Positions 1 to 10,323 of a stretch of 64,000 bases of DNA are shown one piece after another. The stretch's first letter is position 1; each line of letters begins with the position of its first letter. A program made the position numbers and the translations under genes. The stretch is from Aequorivita lipolytica (GTDB lineage Bacteria > Bacteroidota > Bacteroidia > Flavobacteriales > Flavobacteriaceae), in NCBI RefSeq assembly GCF_007997135.1, contig NZ_VORU01000007.1, positions 98,319-162,318 on the forward strand, given 5' to 3'. The notes under the pieces are model-generated. The model was not told where the DNA came from. It did not search any database and saw only the letters and a list, made by a program, of their open reading frames with translations.

Positions 1-57
1 CTATTGAGAAAAAGGGAACGAATGCATTAAAATAACTACTTTTGGCTACAAATTCTG

Positions 58-1551
58 ATGAAAAAGAAAACTGTAATTTATCTATTAACGGTATTGGGCT
101 TTGTTCCTCTAGCTATCTGGTGCTATCATTTTATTGATTATGACCTTTGGTATGACGAAGTTTACTCACTGGAAGAATTTGCCTTGAAGGATTTTTCAAC
201 TACGTTCTTTTATTATCCGGCACCCAACAACCATATTTTTTACAATTTCACCACTCAGCTAATTTCAAGGGTTTTTGGTTATCGCGAAATTTTTGCGGTA
301 GAGACGCATACTTATATTTTTCGAGGATTTCAGTTAGTTATTTCCCTGTTTACAGTTTTTTTTTCGGTTCGTATTCTGAAGCATTTTTTTGGTTATAAAA
401 GTAGTTTTCTTCTGTATGCCATTCTTTTTACCACCATTCCGTATATGAATTTTTCGTTACAATTAAGAGGCTATAATATGAGTGCACTCTTTATTATAAT
501 GTTGGTATATTATTCGTGGAGTTACATGGCAGCCAAAAGAAATTTTTCGCTTCTTGTGGTGTTAATTTCAAGCTTGCTTCTTCTGTACACTATACCTTCC
601 AACCTTTATGCTTTGTTGGCTTTTGGACTTCTTCTCTTTTTTAGTTGGTTGCATTATTACAGAAAAAAAGACGTGGTTTCAAAGCTTTATTTTAATGCCA
701 TGGTTGCCGTTTTTATCGGAGCGGTTGTAGCTTTTCTATTGTATTTGCCAGTTTTGCAGGATGTAATATTTAATAAATATTCCAACCGCGGGCCGTTTGG
801 TTTGCTTTATTCCTTTCATGTTTTAAGAATTGCGGTTTTTGATTTTTTTTCAAGTAGATTCCTTCTATTGCTGTTACTGCTTCCAGGATTATTTATTTTT
901 TATAAAAAGAGCTCGACAAAAGAGCGATACTATTTTTTATTCTTGGCGGCTCTCTTCTTTGTGCCTTTTGTGCTTTCATTCTTTCACCAAAAAGCGCCTT
1001 TCCCAAGAGTTTTTATTCCTTTGGCACCCATATTTTGTATGTTGCTGACCGTTCCCATTATAAAATTTATAGATAACAATCTGCCATTATACCAAACGCG
1101 GATTTTGCAAGCTTTGGTTTCGGTTTATTGTGTTTTTGTTTTTTTAAATGAAATTGATAAAAATGATGCTGTTATTTCAAAAAGTATGGTTGATAATAAT
1201 ATAGAATCACAGGATTTATACCGAAATTATTATTTGGGAAGTTTTTTTAAACAAGACAGTACCTTGAATTATTTGGACAAAATCTACAATGATTTTCCTG
1301 TTGTGAAGTATGATCAACGGGATCAACCTTCCACAGATCTATACCTTCGGAAATACGAAATTCCTTTTCGTGAAATTGATACCATCACCGATATTTCCGA
1401 AGAGCTGAAGGAACGCGGAAAAGTTTATATTTTAACTTCGTTTAAGAACAGGACATTGGAAACATTGAAAAGAATGGATAGTATAGAATCAACAGTGTTA
1501 ACCCCGGAATATGCTTTCACAAACATTATTTGCGTAGAAAGACAGAATTAA
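58..1551 (+). CDS. GT-C type membrane glycosyltransferase (GT39/83-like)
   Basis: This 497-residue protein is very hydrophobic, with about ten predicted membrane segments up to residue 370 and a soluble C-terminal tail. Near the N-terminus, after the first membrane segment, it has the acidic motif LWYDEVYS (D33, E34). In the GT-C fold (dolichyl-phosphate mannosyltransferase and ArnT families) this is the catalytic acidic pair in the first periplasmic loop. Such enzymes move a sugar from a polyprenyl-phosphate carrier onto an acceptor on the outer face of the inner membrane. A TACTTTTG element at 37-44 lies just before the start. The gene is convergent with the polyprenyl-phosphate transferase gene that follows, which could supply its donor. 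The exact sugar and acceptor cannot be read from the sequence. Confidence 0.75.
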   Translation: MKKKTVIYLLTVLGFVPLAIWCYHFIDYDLWYDEVYSLEEFALKDFSTTFFYYPAPNNHIFYNFTTQLISRVFGYREIFAVETHTYIFRGFQLVISLFTVFFSVRILKHFFGYKSSFLLYAILFTTIPYMNFSLQLRGYNMSALFIIMLVYYSWSYMAAKRNFSLLVVLISSLLLLYTIPSNLYALLAFGLLLFFSWLHYYRKKDVVSKLYFNAMVAVFIGAVVAFLLYLPVLQDVIFNKYSNRGPFGLLYSFHVLRIAVFDFFSSRFLLLLLLLPGLFIFYKKSSTKERYYFLFLAALFFVPFVLSFFHQKAPFPRVFIPLAPIFCMLLTVPIIKFIDNNLPLYQTRILQALVSVYCVFVFLNEIDKNDAVISKSMVDNNIESQDLYRNYYLGSFFKQDSTLNYLDKIYNDFPVVKYDQRDQPSTDLYLRKYEIPFREIDTITDISEELKERGKVYILTSFKNRTLETLKRMDSIESTVLTPEYAFTNIICVERQN

Positions 1552-1558
1552 TAGTCAA

Positions 1559-2704
1559 CTATTTCTTCAGCCCCAAAATGCTAAAAAACAAACTGAACAA
1601 TATAACCTGAACGCCCAAAAGCATTAGAGTAACTGCAGGAATAACCCTTCTAAAAACAGAAGTGTTTTCAATATTCCCAAAACTTATGGCCTGCCAATCT
1701 GCATAGGCCAAAATACTCAAAACTATACCCCCAATAACAAGTAATAAACCTACGACCAGCCCTTTTTCCAAATTTATAAATTTGAAAAGACGGTCGTATT
1801 TGTTTGATTTTGGAAGCAATTCGTTTTCTACGGTAAAGACTTTTGTAAGACCATAAAAAAGAATAAACTGAAATCCAATTAGCACAAAACCACAAGTATA
1901 GAGAAGTGTGTGAACGCCAAAATTTACAGCACCAATGGAAACTGGACCACTAACTAAAAAAGTGGAGGTTATTAGGCCGAAAACCATCAATAGCAACCCA
2001 GGAATTAAAAAAAGCCAGTTGGGACTGTAGAGAACCAAGAACCTTAAATGCCTCCAGCCATCACGCCAAGTGTTTAAATGGGGTGGGCGGGAGCGACCGT
2101 CTGGAGAAAGAACGGTTGGTACTTCTGCTATTTTCAGGTTTTTAAGGCTTGCCTTTACTATCATTTCGCTGGCAAATTCCATTCCCGTGGTTTTTAGCTC
2201 CATTTTGAAATATGCTTCTTTACTAAAACCGCGCAAGCCGCAATGAAAATCGCCAATCTTACTTTTAAAAAACAATCTTCCAATAAAGGAAAGTACAGGA
2301 TTTCCAAGATATTTATGCAGAAAAGGCATTGCTCCTTTTTTTATTCCGCCTTTAAAACGGTTGCCCATTACCATATCGTTTCCTTCGCGAAGTTTTGAAA
2401 GATACGGCATCAAATTATTAAAGTCATAACTGTCATCAGCATCGCCCATAATTATGAACTTTCCGTTGGCGGCTTCTATTCCTCCGCGTAGGGCGCTGCC
2501 GTAGCCTTTCTGCGGAACGTTCACGACCGCGGCATTTAAATCTTTCGCGATTTGTTGTGAACCATCTGTACTTCCGTTGTCGGCAATAATTACTTCGCCA
2601 GTAATATTTTCATGTTCAAAAAAACCTTGAGCCTTTTTAATGCAAACAGCAAGCGTTTCAGCTTCATTAAGGCAGGGCATTACAACAGATAGTTCTACAT
2701 TCAT
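1559..2704 (-). CDS. GT2 polyprenyl-phosphate glycosyltransferase (DPM1/GtrB-like)
   Basis: Residues 1-230 form a family 2 glycosyltransferase domain. It has an N-terminal SVVMPCLNEAETL strand, the DNGSTDGS motif and the metal-binding MGDADDSYDF motif. Residues 230-381 carry about four membrane segments, as in GtrB/DPM1-type enzymes. These enzymes load a sugar from a nucleotide donor onto polyprenyl phosphate at the cytoplasmic face. The start ATG overlaps the stop of the upstream membrane gene (2701) by 4 bases, so the two are probably translated together. The product would be the natural donor for the GT-C enzyme encoded next door. The sugar transferred is not determinable. Confidence 0.85.
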   Translation of the reverse strand: MNVELSVVMPCLNEAETLAVCIKKAQGFFEHENITGEVIIADNGSTDGSQQIAKDLNAAVVNVPQKGYGSALRGGIEAANGKFIIMGDADDSYDFNNLMPYLSKLREGNDMVMGNRFKGGIKKGAMPFLHKYLGNPVLSFIGRLFFKSKIGDFHCGLRGFSKEAYFKMELKTTGMEFASEMIVKASLKNLKIAEVPTVLSPDGRSRPPHLNTWRDGWRHLRFLVLYSPNWLFLIPGLLLMVFGLITSTFLVSGPVSIGAVNFGVHTLLYTCGFVLIGFQFILFYGLTKVFTVENELLPKSNKYDRLFKFINLEKGLVVGLLLVIGGIVLSILAYADWQAISFGNIENTSVFRRVIPAVTLMLLGVQVILFSLFFSILGLKK

Positions 2705-3990
2705 GTTTTTGAAGTTATTTTTCTGAATAAAATAATGCCTATCAAAACGGCAAAAAAGTAATTATAAAACAAATATCGCATAATGGAATGGGAAGCAAAA
2801 GCAACAATCATTGCATTGGAAACAATTAGCAATGTTGCAAACAACAACAGGCCATTATAAAGTGTCCATTTTTTGAACGTAATTATGGCGCTATAAACAA
2901 GTAGTAGCAATATAAAAACGGAAATCAAGATGCCTTTAAAACCGTGAAATATCCCTTCAAAGTAAATGGATATGTACTCTTTAAAATTGTTTTTCACCAA
3001 AACAGGGAGCATCTCCTTGGCTGCTTTTTCAATCAAAATTACTTTTTCTCCCAGTTTGTCAGATTTATTTTCAAAATAAGCCATTCCCGGACCGTGGAAG
3101 GTTCGGTTACAAATAACTGGGAAATTATTGTGAAATACCATATACTTTTCCGAAGCATCGCCAGAAACTTTTGAACTTAGAAGACCTAGACTATCGATTG
3201 TTTTATAAGTTCTTAGAAAAAGTATTTTTTCATCTTCATTTTTAAACATTTCTGCATCATTTTTTTCAGAAACAAATAAGGGCAGTGTAAGTGCGTTTAC
3301 ATAACTAAAGGGCGTGGTTATAAAAAAACCATGCACTGCTTTATGATAGCCTCTGTCTAGTGTTTGCGAAATAATGGGTAGTAGGAATAGGATGATTAAA
3401 TAAAACAGTTTCGGCCTGCTAAGTATGTTTTTTCGTTCTTTTAAAATATATAAAACGGCCAGTATTGGCGCCACAATTATAAACTGCCCGCGCGTAAGGC
3501 ACAATAAGATGAACGCCGCCGAAAGATGAAGCAATTTCACTGACTGATTGTTAAACAAAAAATCGATGGCGAAAGCTATCACAAATAGGTAAAGCGGATA
3601 GGAAAGTCCTTCAGAGGTTAAGTTGTTTCCTACCAAAAGTGGTGGGAAGTAGGGAAATATTAGTAAAATCAGCAATATGAGATATCCCCAAACGTTTAAT
3701 TTTAATAGGCGTTGGCAGGTTTTTGATAGTACTGTAATTGCTATAAGACCTAAAAGTAACTGAAATGCAACCACGGCCGTATCAAAAAAGTTTCCGAAGA
3801 GTAGGTCAAAAGTTCTCAAAAAAAGACCATAGCCTGGAAACCTGTAAAAATGCACCCTAAAATAGGTGTTGGTGTCTGGTGAATATATGGCTGGCTGAAT
3901 TACAAAATAGGTGAAAACGGCCAGATAGATTACGAAAAGCAAGCCATCAAAAGCTGAAAATTTTAATTTTCTTGGAGAATATTTGAACAA
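2701..3990 (-). CDS. polytopic membrane protein of the polysaccharide region, unknown function
   Basis: The 429-residue protein has roughly ten hydrophobic segments with a soluble loop around residues 225-330. No catalytic motif is recognised with confidence. The large extracytoplasmic loop, the size and the 4-base overlap with the GT2 gene downstream suggest a role in the same step, for example as a GT-C type transferase or a polymerase, but this is inferred from context only. The motif YSPDTNTYFR near residue 40 (acidic residue after the first membrane segment) would be compatible with a GT-C enzyme. Confidence 0.6.
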   Translation of the reverse strand: MFKYSPRKLKFSAFDGLLFVIYLAVFTYFVIQPAIYSPDTNTYFRVHFYRFPGYGLFLRTFDLLFGNFFDTAVVAFQLLLGLIAITVLSKTCQRLLKLNVWGYLILLILLIFPYFPPLLVGNNLTSEGLSYPLYLFVIAFAIDFLFNNQSVKLLHLSAAFILLCLTRGQFIIVAPILAVLYILKERKNILSRPKLFYLIILFLLPIISQTLDRGYHKAVHGFFITTPFSYVNALTLPLFVSEKNDAEMFKNEDEKILFLRTYKTIDSLGLLSSKVSGDASEKYMVFHNNFPVICNRTFHGPGMAYFENKSDKLGEKVILIEKAAKEMLPVLVKNNFKEYISIYFEGIFHGFKGILISVFILLLLVYSAIITFKKWTLYNGLLLFATLLIVSNAMIVAFASHSIMRYLFYNYFFAVLIGIILFRKITSKT

Positions 3991-4090
3991 TTTGATGGTT
4001 TTATTTAATTATTTGTGAGACTGTAAAACTAAAAATAAATTTTAGCTTTACATTCTTATACCTAAAGCCTTTTTTAAAAAAGAAAATCAA

Positions 4091-5074
4091 TTGGAAAGCA
4101 ATACATTTTCAGTAAAAAAATATACTCCGAAAGATAAATTTTTGTGGCAGGCATTTCTGCAGGTTTCCAAAAATGGCACCTTTTTGTTTCAAAGGGAATT
4201 TATGGAATACCATTCTGATAGGTTTGAGGATTATTCTTTGCTGGTTTTGAAAAAAGAGAAAGTTGTTGCACTGCTCCCCGCAAATATTTCTAGCAAGACG
4301 GTTTTTTCACATCAAGGATTGACTTACGGTGGTGTGGTGTTTCACAAAAAAACAAAATTGAAGGAAGCCGCTTTAATTTTTAGTAGTATTCTTCAATTTT
4401 TAAATGAAGCGGGAATCGAGAAACTACATTTAAAAATGTTGCCGAAAATATATAATTTGCTCCCTTCAGATGAAATGGACTATTTGCTTTTCACAACTTC
4501 CGCAAAAATAGTTCGCACCGATGTTTTAAGTGTTATTGATAACCAAAATCCTTTAAAAATAGCAGCTAACCGATTGGAAGGTTTAAAAAAGGCCGAAAAA
4601 AATAAACTGCGTATTGTGGAAGAAAATGAATTTAAAGTTTTCTGGGAAAATATATTGATTCCAAATTTAACATTGCGTCACCAAGCGAAACCCCTGCATT
4701 CTTTGAACGAAATTGTAAAGCTTGCAGAGAATTTCCCTAAAAATATAATCCAGTTCAACGTTTATAAAGAAAATGAAATTGTGGGAGGCGCAACTATTTT
4801 TGAAACTGAGACGGTAGCCCATGTTCAATATATTTCGGCAAATGAAGACAAACAACAGTTGGGAACACTGGATTTTCTTTTTGAATTTTTGATAACCAAA
4901 CGCTTTAATGAAAAGCGGTTTTTTGACTTTGGAACTTCAAATGAAAACCAGGGGAGAAATGTGAACGAAGGCTTGTTATACTGGAAAGAATGTTTTGGAG
5001 CCAGAAGCATTGCACTACCTTTTTACGAGGTGAAAACCGCAAACTATAAAAAATTAGCATCCGTTTTTATATGA
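4091..5074 (+). CDS. FemAB/GNAT-like acyl or aminoacyl transferase
   Basis: This 327-residue soluble protein resembles the GNAT/FemAB-like proteins often found beside DegT aminotransferases in polysaccharide clusters. The N-terminal half holds the [11 protein letters not shown] stretch. The C-terminal half (about 175-300) has the second acetyltransferase-like lobe ending in [20 protein letters not shown]. The likely start is TTG at 4091; the next in-frame Met would remove the first strand of the fold. The stop overlaps the aminotransferase start in ATGA (5071-5074), so the two are coupled. The acceptor is unknown; a sugar amine or glycan is likely. Confidence 0.65.
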   Translation: MESNTFSVKKYTPKDKFLWQAFLQVSKNGTFLFQREFMEYHSDRFEDYSLLVLKKEKVVALLPANISSKTVFSHQGLTYGGVVFHKKTKLKEAALIFSSILQFLNEAGIEKLHLKMLPKIYNLLPSDEMDYLLFTTSAKIVRTDVLSVIDNQNPLKIAANRLEGLKKAEKNKLRIVEENEFKVFWENILIPNLTLRHQAKPLHSLNEIVKLAENFPKNIIQFNVYKENEIVGGATIFETETVAHVQYISANEDKQQLGTLDFLFEFLITKRFNEKRFFDFGTSNENQGRNVNEGLLYWKECFGARSIALPFYEVKTANYKKLASVFI

Positions 5075-6171
5075 TTCCATTTCTAGACTTACACGCCATA
5101 AACCATCGTTTTGAAGAGCAATTTCAAAATAGTTTCAAGCAATTCCTTGATTCTGGCTATTATATTTTGGGATCTCAGGTAAAACTTTTCGAGGCGAATT
5201 TTGCAAACTATTGCGGAACGGCGCATTGTATTGGCGTTGGGAATGGCTTGGATGCACTGCGGTTGATTTTAGAGGGCTACAAAATCCTCGGAAGACTGAA
5301 AGACAATGATGAGGTTTTGGTTGCTTCCAATACTTATATTGCCACAATTTTAGCAATAAAACAAGCTGGCCTAATACCTGTTTTGGTGGAGGCGGAATTA
5401 CGCACTTATAATTTCTATATCAAGTCACTTAAAAATTCCATTTCAAAAGAAACGAAAGCTATAATGCCAGTACATCTTTATGGTGAACTTGCACCGATGA
5501 ACGAAATTTTGAAAATTTCAAAAGAGCATAATTTGCTAGTAATTGAAGATGCGGCACAGGCTCACGGTGCTAAAAATAGCGAAGGAAAACTTGCCGGTAA
5601 TATTGGCGATGCGGCTGGGTTCAGTTTTTACCCTACCAAAAATTTAGGTGCTTTGGGTGATGGGGGAGCGGTTACGACCAATGATGATGAACTTGCAGAG
5701 ACAATAAAAAAACTTCGAAATTATGGAGCTTCCACAAAATATGTAAACGAGTTGGTGGGTTTCAATTCAAGACTTGATGAAATACAAGCTGCTTTTTTGA
5801 ACTGTAAATTACCAAGTTTGGACAGCGACAATGAACACCGAAGAAAAATTGCCAAAAAGTATATTTCTGAAATAAAAAATGATAAGATACAGCTGCCTTT
5901 TTGGAGTGGAGATGTAGATCATATTTTTCATCTTTTTGTGGTTCGGGTGGAAAGGAGAAATGATTTTATAGATTATTTGGACCGAAATGGAGTTGGCCAT
6001 TTAATTCATTACCCAATTGCGCCACATAAGCAAGAAGCACTTTTAGAATATTCACATTTGAAGTTTCCGGTTACTGAAAAAATCCATGCGGAAGTTATTA
6101 GTATTCCTATAAGTCCGATACTTTCCGAGGCAGAGGTTGATACGATTATTTCAGTACTAAACAAATATTAG
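5071..6171 (+). CDS. DegT/DnrJ/EryC1 sugar aminotransferase, FdtB/QdtB-like
   Basis: This is a 366-residue PLP enzyme of fold type I that transfers an amino group to a keto sugar nucleotide. The Schiff-base lysine is K190 in [16 protein letters not shown], and D160 in [10 protein letters not shown] should contact the PLP ring nitrogen. The length is standard for the family. The presence of an FdtA-type 3,4-ketoisomerase gene at 11461 and a hexapeptide acyltransferase gene at 7475 suggests the substrate is a dTDP-3-keto-6-deoxyhexose, giving a 3-amino-3,6-dideoxy sugar. The start overlaps the upstream gene by 4 bases, and the flippase start follows the stop directly. Confidence 0.85.
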   Translation: MIPFLDLHAINHRFEEQFQNSFKQFLDSGYYILGSQVKLFEANFANYCGTAHCIGVGNGLDALRLILEGYKILGRLKDNDEVLVASNTYIATILAIKQAGLIPVLVEAELRTYNFYIKSLKNSISKETKAIMPVHLYGELAPMNEILKISKEHNLLVIEDAAQAHGAKNSEGKLAGNIGDAAGFSFYPTKNLGALGDGGAVTTNDDELAETIKKLRNYGASTKYVNELVGFNSRLDEIQAAFLNCKLPSLDSDNEHRRKIAKKYISEIKNDKIQLPFWSGDVDHIFHLFVVRVERRNDFIDYLDRNGVGHLIHYPIAPHKQEALLEYSHLKFPVTEKIHAEVISIPISPILSEAEVDTIISVLNKY

Positions 6172-7467
6172 GTGAAAATACCATCCTTTATACGAGGTAA
6201 TTTACTTTTGAAAATGACATCGCTGAATGCGGGAGTTATTATTGTGCGGCTATTTATTTCAGCATTAGTACAGCGGTTATTGACGGAATATGTTGGCCCC
6301 GTTGGACAATACAAAATAGGTCAGCTTAGAAGCTTATCACAGTTTTTAATGTCTGTGGCATCATTGGGAACTTTCAACGGGGTTGTAAAATATATTGCGG
6401 AATATAAAAATGATGGTGGGCAACTTCACAAATTGTTTTCCACAATCTTTGTTTTCGTGATTATTGGCGCTTCTACAACTGGATTGCTACTTTTTATTTT
6501 TTCTGAAGAGTTAAGTGGCTATTTATTCTCAACTACAGAATTTGAGTATTTGATAAAATTAACTGCCGTTGTTGTTCCGTTTATAGCGGTTCAAAGGGTT
6601 TTTAATGGAGTTATCAACGGTTTATCTGAGTATAAAAAATACGCCAAGATTGATCTTATAGGTTATCTTGTAAGTATAACGCTCACTGTAATTTTTCTGT
6701 TTCAATATAACTTGGATGGTGTTTTGGTGGCTATTGCCGTAACTCCGGTTATTCAAGTAGGGGTTATGCTCTTCTTTTTTTATAAAGTATTACGCGAATA
6801 TATACCTTTCAAAAACTTGAGACTGCGCGCTCCAATTGCAAAAAGTTTATTGGCCTTTACAATAATGTCCTTCGTATCGTCCATATTACTGCCCATTGTG
6901 GAGATAGATATTCGGAGTATGCTCGATGAACGATTATCTGGAAGAGATGCTGGTATTTGGACCAATATGACCTTTATTTCTCAGAATTATATGGTTTTTT
7001 CAAGTTCCATATTTACGCTTTACGTAATTCCTAAATTTGCTGGAATTTATGATTTTGACAAATTTAAATCAGAATTATTTTCAATTTATAAAACACTTTT
7101 ACCGCTATTTGCAGTGGGAATGGTTCTAATATATCTATTCAGAAATCTAATCATAGAATTGATATATCCTGGCCAAATAGAAATGGCTTCTCTTTTTAAA
7201 TGGCAGCTTATGGGCGATTTTGTCCGCTTGGCTTCACTGGTGTTGGCACATCAGTTTTTGGCTAAAAAGTTGGTTCTCAATTTTATATTCACCGAAATTT
7301 TATCACTTTCAGTATTTTATGGCTTAGCTTACTTTTTGGTTGGGAAATATGAAGTAGAAGGTGTGGTAATAGCACATTTTATTAGGTGCTTAATTACTTT
7401 CTGTGTAATATTATATTTGGTAATACGCTATTTTAGGAAACAAGAAAATAAATTAAAGATCAATTAA
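6172..7467 (+). CDS. Wzx-type O-antigen/polysaccharide flippase
   Basis: The 431-residue protein has about 12 hydrophobic segments spaced as in the MOP superfamily of lipid-linked oligosaccharide flippases. The N-terminal RLFISALVQRLLTEYVGPVGQYKIGQ region matches O-antigen translocases. It would move undecaprenyl-linked repeat units across the inner membrane. The start is GTG immediately after the TAG of the aminotransferase gene, with no intergenic base, so expression is surely coupled. No Wzy polymerase is recognised with confidence nearby, although one of the unassigned membrane proteins might fill that role. Confidence 0.85.
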   Translation: MKIPSFIRGNLLLKMTSLNAGVIIVRLFISALVQRLLTEYVGPVGQYKIGQLRSLSQFLMSVASLGTFNGVVKYIAEYKNDGGQLHKLFSTIFVFVIIGASTTGLLLFIFSEELSGYLFSTTEFEYLIKLTAVVVPFIAVQRVFNGVINGLSEYKKYAKIDLIGYLVSITLTVIFLFQYNLDGVLVAIAVTPVIQVGVMLFFFYKVLREYIPFKNLRLRAPIAKSLLAFTIMSFVSSILLPIVEIDIRSMLDERLSGRDAGIWTNMTFISQNYMVFSSSIFTLYVIPKFAGIYDFDKFKSELFSIYKTLLPLFAVGMVLIYLFRNLIIELIYPGQIEMASLFKWQLMGDFVRLASLVLAHQFLAKKLVLNFIFTEILSLSVFYGLAYFLVGKYEVEGVVIAHFIRCLITFCVILYLVIRYFRKQENKLKIN

Positions 7468-7474
7468 TAAAGAC

Positions 7475-8035
7475 GTGAAGAATTTTTTAATAAAAATATA
7501 TCGCTCTTTAAGAATATTCAAGTATTCCTTCCTTTCAAATAATAGGAATAAAGAAGGAAATTATACTGCCCATCAACCTGTACTTAGCAATGGTCTGGGC
7601 AGATTGGTATTTGGCTCCAATGTTAATTTTGGAGTTATAAACTCTCCTAAATTCTATAGTTCCTATGCTTATATTGAGGCAAGAACCCAAAATGCAACTA
7701 TAACTTTTGGTGACAATGTTCATATAAATAACGCTTGTTCAATAATATCTGAAAAGCAAATAACCATTGCCAATAATGTTTTGATCGGATATAATTGCCA
7801 AATAGCAGATAGTGACTTTCATGATTTAAATAAAAATAATAGGCTCCAAACAGATCCTTTTCCGCAGGAAGTAATTGTTAGCGAAAATGTCTTTATTGGT
7901 AATAATGTAACAATTCTAAAAGGAGTTGTAATAGGCGCAAATACGGTCGTTGCCAATGGATCTATTGTTACAAAGAGCTTTCCAGAAAATGTGATTATTG
8001 GAGGTGTTCCGGCAAAAATCTTAAAGGATCTTTAG
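7475..8035 (+). CDS. hexapeptide-repeat (LbetaH) acyltransferase
   Basis: The 186-residue protein has left-handed beta-helix repeats from about residue 65 to 175 and the conserved ending IIGGVPAKILK. This ending is typical of the NodL/WbbJ/Maa group of acetyl-CoA-dependent sugar O- or N-acyltransferases. The DSDFHDL segment near residue 110 holds the histidine expected at the active site. The start is GTG, 7 bases after the flippase stop. Given the FdtA and FdtB-like genes it could be the FdtC-type step that acetylates the amino sugar. A transferase acting on the finished glycan is equally possible. Confidence 0.8.
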   Translation: MKNFLIKIYRSLRIFKYSFLSNNRNKEGNYTAHQPVLSNGLGRLVFGSNVNFGVINSPKFYSSYAYIEARTQNATITFGDNVHINNACSIISEKQITIANNVLIGYNCQIADSDFHDLNKNNRLQTDPFPQEVIVSENVFIGNNVTILKGVVIGANTVVANGSIVTKSFPENVIIGGVPAKILKDL

Positions 8036-8164
8036 CTTTTCTAAATCTTTAAATATTACATTACATCTCTTATAGATTTGTGTTTCCTGTCCACATTAAG
8101 CAAAAAAAATCATCTCTTAAGATAGTCTCTACTGAATAGGGCAAAACAAGCAAGGCTTTATCAT

Positions 8165-8172
8165 TACCTTTG
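8165..8172 (+). promoter_or_regulatory. -7 promoter element TACCTTTG
   Basis: TACCTTTG matches the Bacteroidota -7 consensus TAnnTTTG and lies 25 bases before the ATG at 8198. No clear -33 TTG is seen at the usual distance. Confidence 0.5.
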
Positions 8173-8197
8173 CAGGAAATTTTTTCAAAATTGTTTT

Positions 8198-9181
8198 ATG
8201 TCCCTAACACTTTTTAATCCATTTGAAGATTTAATTTTTGACGAACATTTTTGCTTCCTCTCGGGCAAATTGACAACGGAAACTATGAGCGTTTTCCCCG
8301 GATGGCTGATGGATCATTTTAAGTTCGGTGAAGAAAAGATTGAGATGATGGACAAAACCAAATCCTACACTTATTCCGATCTTGAATTGCCCTGTTCTCT
8401 CGAAGTAAAAGAGGCTTTCGAGGAGTTGGATTTAAAAATTCAAGCGGCCTACAAAGGAGGTTTTGAAGGAATGGCATCTCTAGACGAAGAGCTTATTTTC
8501 CAATGGACCGGTAGGATAGTTTATGGCCTATTATACTACGAGATGGTTTATGAAAGAGACAGACTTCTAAAAAAAGGTGAGGATTTTCAGCTTTCTGCAG
8601 TTCTAAAGGAACGCTTTGGTAATTTTCATTTAATGCTCCAATCACTTATAGAACCAGTTTCTTTTGTTGGAAAAAAACCTTGGAGCATCAGCATTTTTCA
8701 GCTGAAATATTCATCAGATATTTTTAGCTATCGCGATGATACCGTAAACTTAATGTTCTCCATGGGCGTAAATGGTTTTGGAATCATAGCGTGCTTGCAG
8801 GACAATGGTGTAATTGGGGAGAAACAAAAAGATATACTCGATAAAATTAAAAGCCACACGCTACATCCCATTCAGTTTGAAGAGCTATACGCTAGATTTC
8901 ATTATTCAGATTATATATATCAATATAAGGCTGAATACAAAATTGAAAACCAAGATGATGGCATTAAAATAGAAGCGCTTCCGGCTAAAGTTATTGGCAG
9001 CAAACCCCTATTTGGGTTTTGGGATGAGAATATATTTGCCCAACTACTTGCAAATTATTGGCAAGTCTATGGTATTGAAAGAGAAGATATTCTCAAATTC
9101 CAAAAACCACCGCTTAGTTTTCTTGAAAATCCATATTCAAAGGATTTTATTAATCCGGAATCCATTGATTTGCCGTTTTAA
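8198..9181 (+). CDS. conserved-looking hypothetical protein, 327 residues
   Basis: I do not recognise a family. The protein is soluble, acidic, and has no signal peptide or membrane segment. The N-terminal segment (DEHFCFLSGKL, then VFPGWLMDHF) resembles the start of proteins with a zinc-knuckle-like entry but has only one cysteine there. The middle (110-190) is helix-rich, and residues 205-225 (FSMGVNGFGIIACLQDNGVIG) may be a buried strand-helix pair. It has its own -7 promoter element and is flanked by 160 bases upstream. It sits in the polysaccharide region and ends 4 bases into the convergent glycosyltransferase gene. A role in polysaccharide synthesis is not shown. Confidence 0.7.
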   Translation: MSLTLFNPFEDLIFDEHFCFLSGKLTTETMSVFPGWLMDHFKFGEEKIEMMDKTKSYTYSDLELPCSLEVKEAFEELDLKIQAAYKGGFEGMASLDEELIFQWTGRIVYGLLYYEMVYERDRLLKKGEDFQLSAVLKERFGNFHLMLQSLIEPVSFVGKKPWSISIFQLKYSSDIFSYRDDTVNLMFSMGVNGFGIIACLQDNGVIGEKQKDILDKIKSHTLHPIQFEELYARFHYSDYIYQYKAEYKIENQDDGIKIEALPAKVIGSKPLFGFWDENIFAQLLANYWQVYGIEREDILKFQKPPLSFLENPYSKDFINPESIDLPF

Positions 9182-10317
9182 GACGTTTCCCAAAAAGCGA
9201 GATATTTTTTGGCGATAGAAATATAATTGTGCTCCCTTTCAATAAATTTCCGTGCATTGATTGAAATGAAAGATATTTTTTCAGGATTTAAAATTAAAAG
9301 TTCCATTTTACGGAATAAATAATCCACATCCGGAATGGCGTTTATGCAAACTTCGTCTTCCTTTAAATTGTAATTATCCAAAAACTCTTTTTCAGCACCT
9401 GTAAAAACAACCTTCCCTTTTGCCATTGCTTCCAGCGCATTATAACCTTGGTCAAAAGCAAACACTTGGTCCAAAATAATATGCGCAGCATTGTATTTTT
9501 CAATATACTCAGAATACGCAATGTTTTCAACAGTAATAACTTCAACTTTTGATGGATATTTTTGTTGAAGTTTTTCAAGTGCCGCTTCAAAATAATCGTT
9601 TCCTTTCTTAAAATAATTAGCGCGATTGATACCGTGGAAGATGGTTATTTTTTTTTCTGAAGCAAATGGTTTAAATTTTAATTTTTCAGTATTTACAGGA
9701 TTTGGAATCAACCCTAAATACTTTTCATTTCCCTGCAGTGGAATGTCATAATCCAGATCGGAAGCAATTATTCCGTCAACTTTTTCAAAAACAAATTGGT
9801 GCAAATCTTTGTATTCAGGTTTTAAATATTTCAGCACCGGAAAAAATTCTTTTTCAGAAATTTTACCTTCAAAAAAGGGAGTGAAAATGGAATAGCGAAA
9901 TTTCTTTTCAAAAGCATATTTCACACTTAGATAATCTGTGCCACAGGAAAGTAGAAGTAGTTTTTTATTACTTTTCTTTAAAAATGAAATGATTTCTTTT
10001 TCGTGTTTCGGCAAAATGCCCAGCGGACTTTCATTGATTAATTGAACAACATCAAAACCCTGAAATTTTTCTTTATTTTGAAAAAATTCATTTTTTAGTG
10101 CTTTTGAAGTAATATTAATTCCAAAAAGTTTAAAAAACAAAACCTTCACTTTTTTTGAAAAACCAGAATCATATTTTGGTTGCAGCAAAACATCTGAAGG
10201 GAAACTCTTAAAGCCGTCACCTGTTGAAACAAGCGTTACTTCGTGACCCAATGCCAGCAATCCTTCCTTTAAAGAGTTGTGCAACCTGCTGTATTCGCCC
10301 ACTAAAAGTATTTTCAT
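9178..10317 (-). CDS. GT4-family glycosyltransferase
   Basis: This GT-B glycosyltransferase has an N-terminal MKILLVGEYSRLHNSL Rossmann strand and a C-terminal donor-binding half. The latter includes IFHGINRANYFKKG and the E-x7-E-like segment QGYNALEAMAKGKVVF. I place the start at 10317, because the 12 codons further upstream are not conserved-looking and overlap the promoter region of the divergent gene. The protein is then 379 residues, usual for the family. It probably adds one sugar to the lipid-linked repeat unit. The donor is unknown. Confidence 0.8.
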   Translation of the reverse strand: MKILLVGEYSRLHNSLKEGLLALGHEVTLVSTGDGFKSFPSDVLLQPKYDSGFSKKVKVLFFKLFGINITSKALKNEFFQNKEKFQGFDVVQLINESPLGILPKHEKEIISFLKKSNKKLLLLSCGTDYLSVKYAFEKKFRYSIFTPFFEGKISEKEFFPVLKYLKPEYKDLHQFVFEKVDGIIASDLDYDIPLQGNEKYLGLIPNPVNTEKLKFKPFASEKKITIFHGINRANYFKKGNDYFEAALEKLQQKYPSKVEVITVENIAYSEYIEKYNAAHIILDQVFAFDQGYNALEAMAKGKVVFTGAEKEFLDNYNLKEDEVCINAIPDVDYLFRKMELLILNPEKISFISINARKFIEREHNYISIAKKYLAFWETS

Positions 10318-10323
10318 AAAAGC

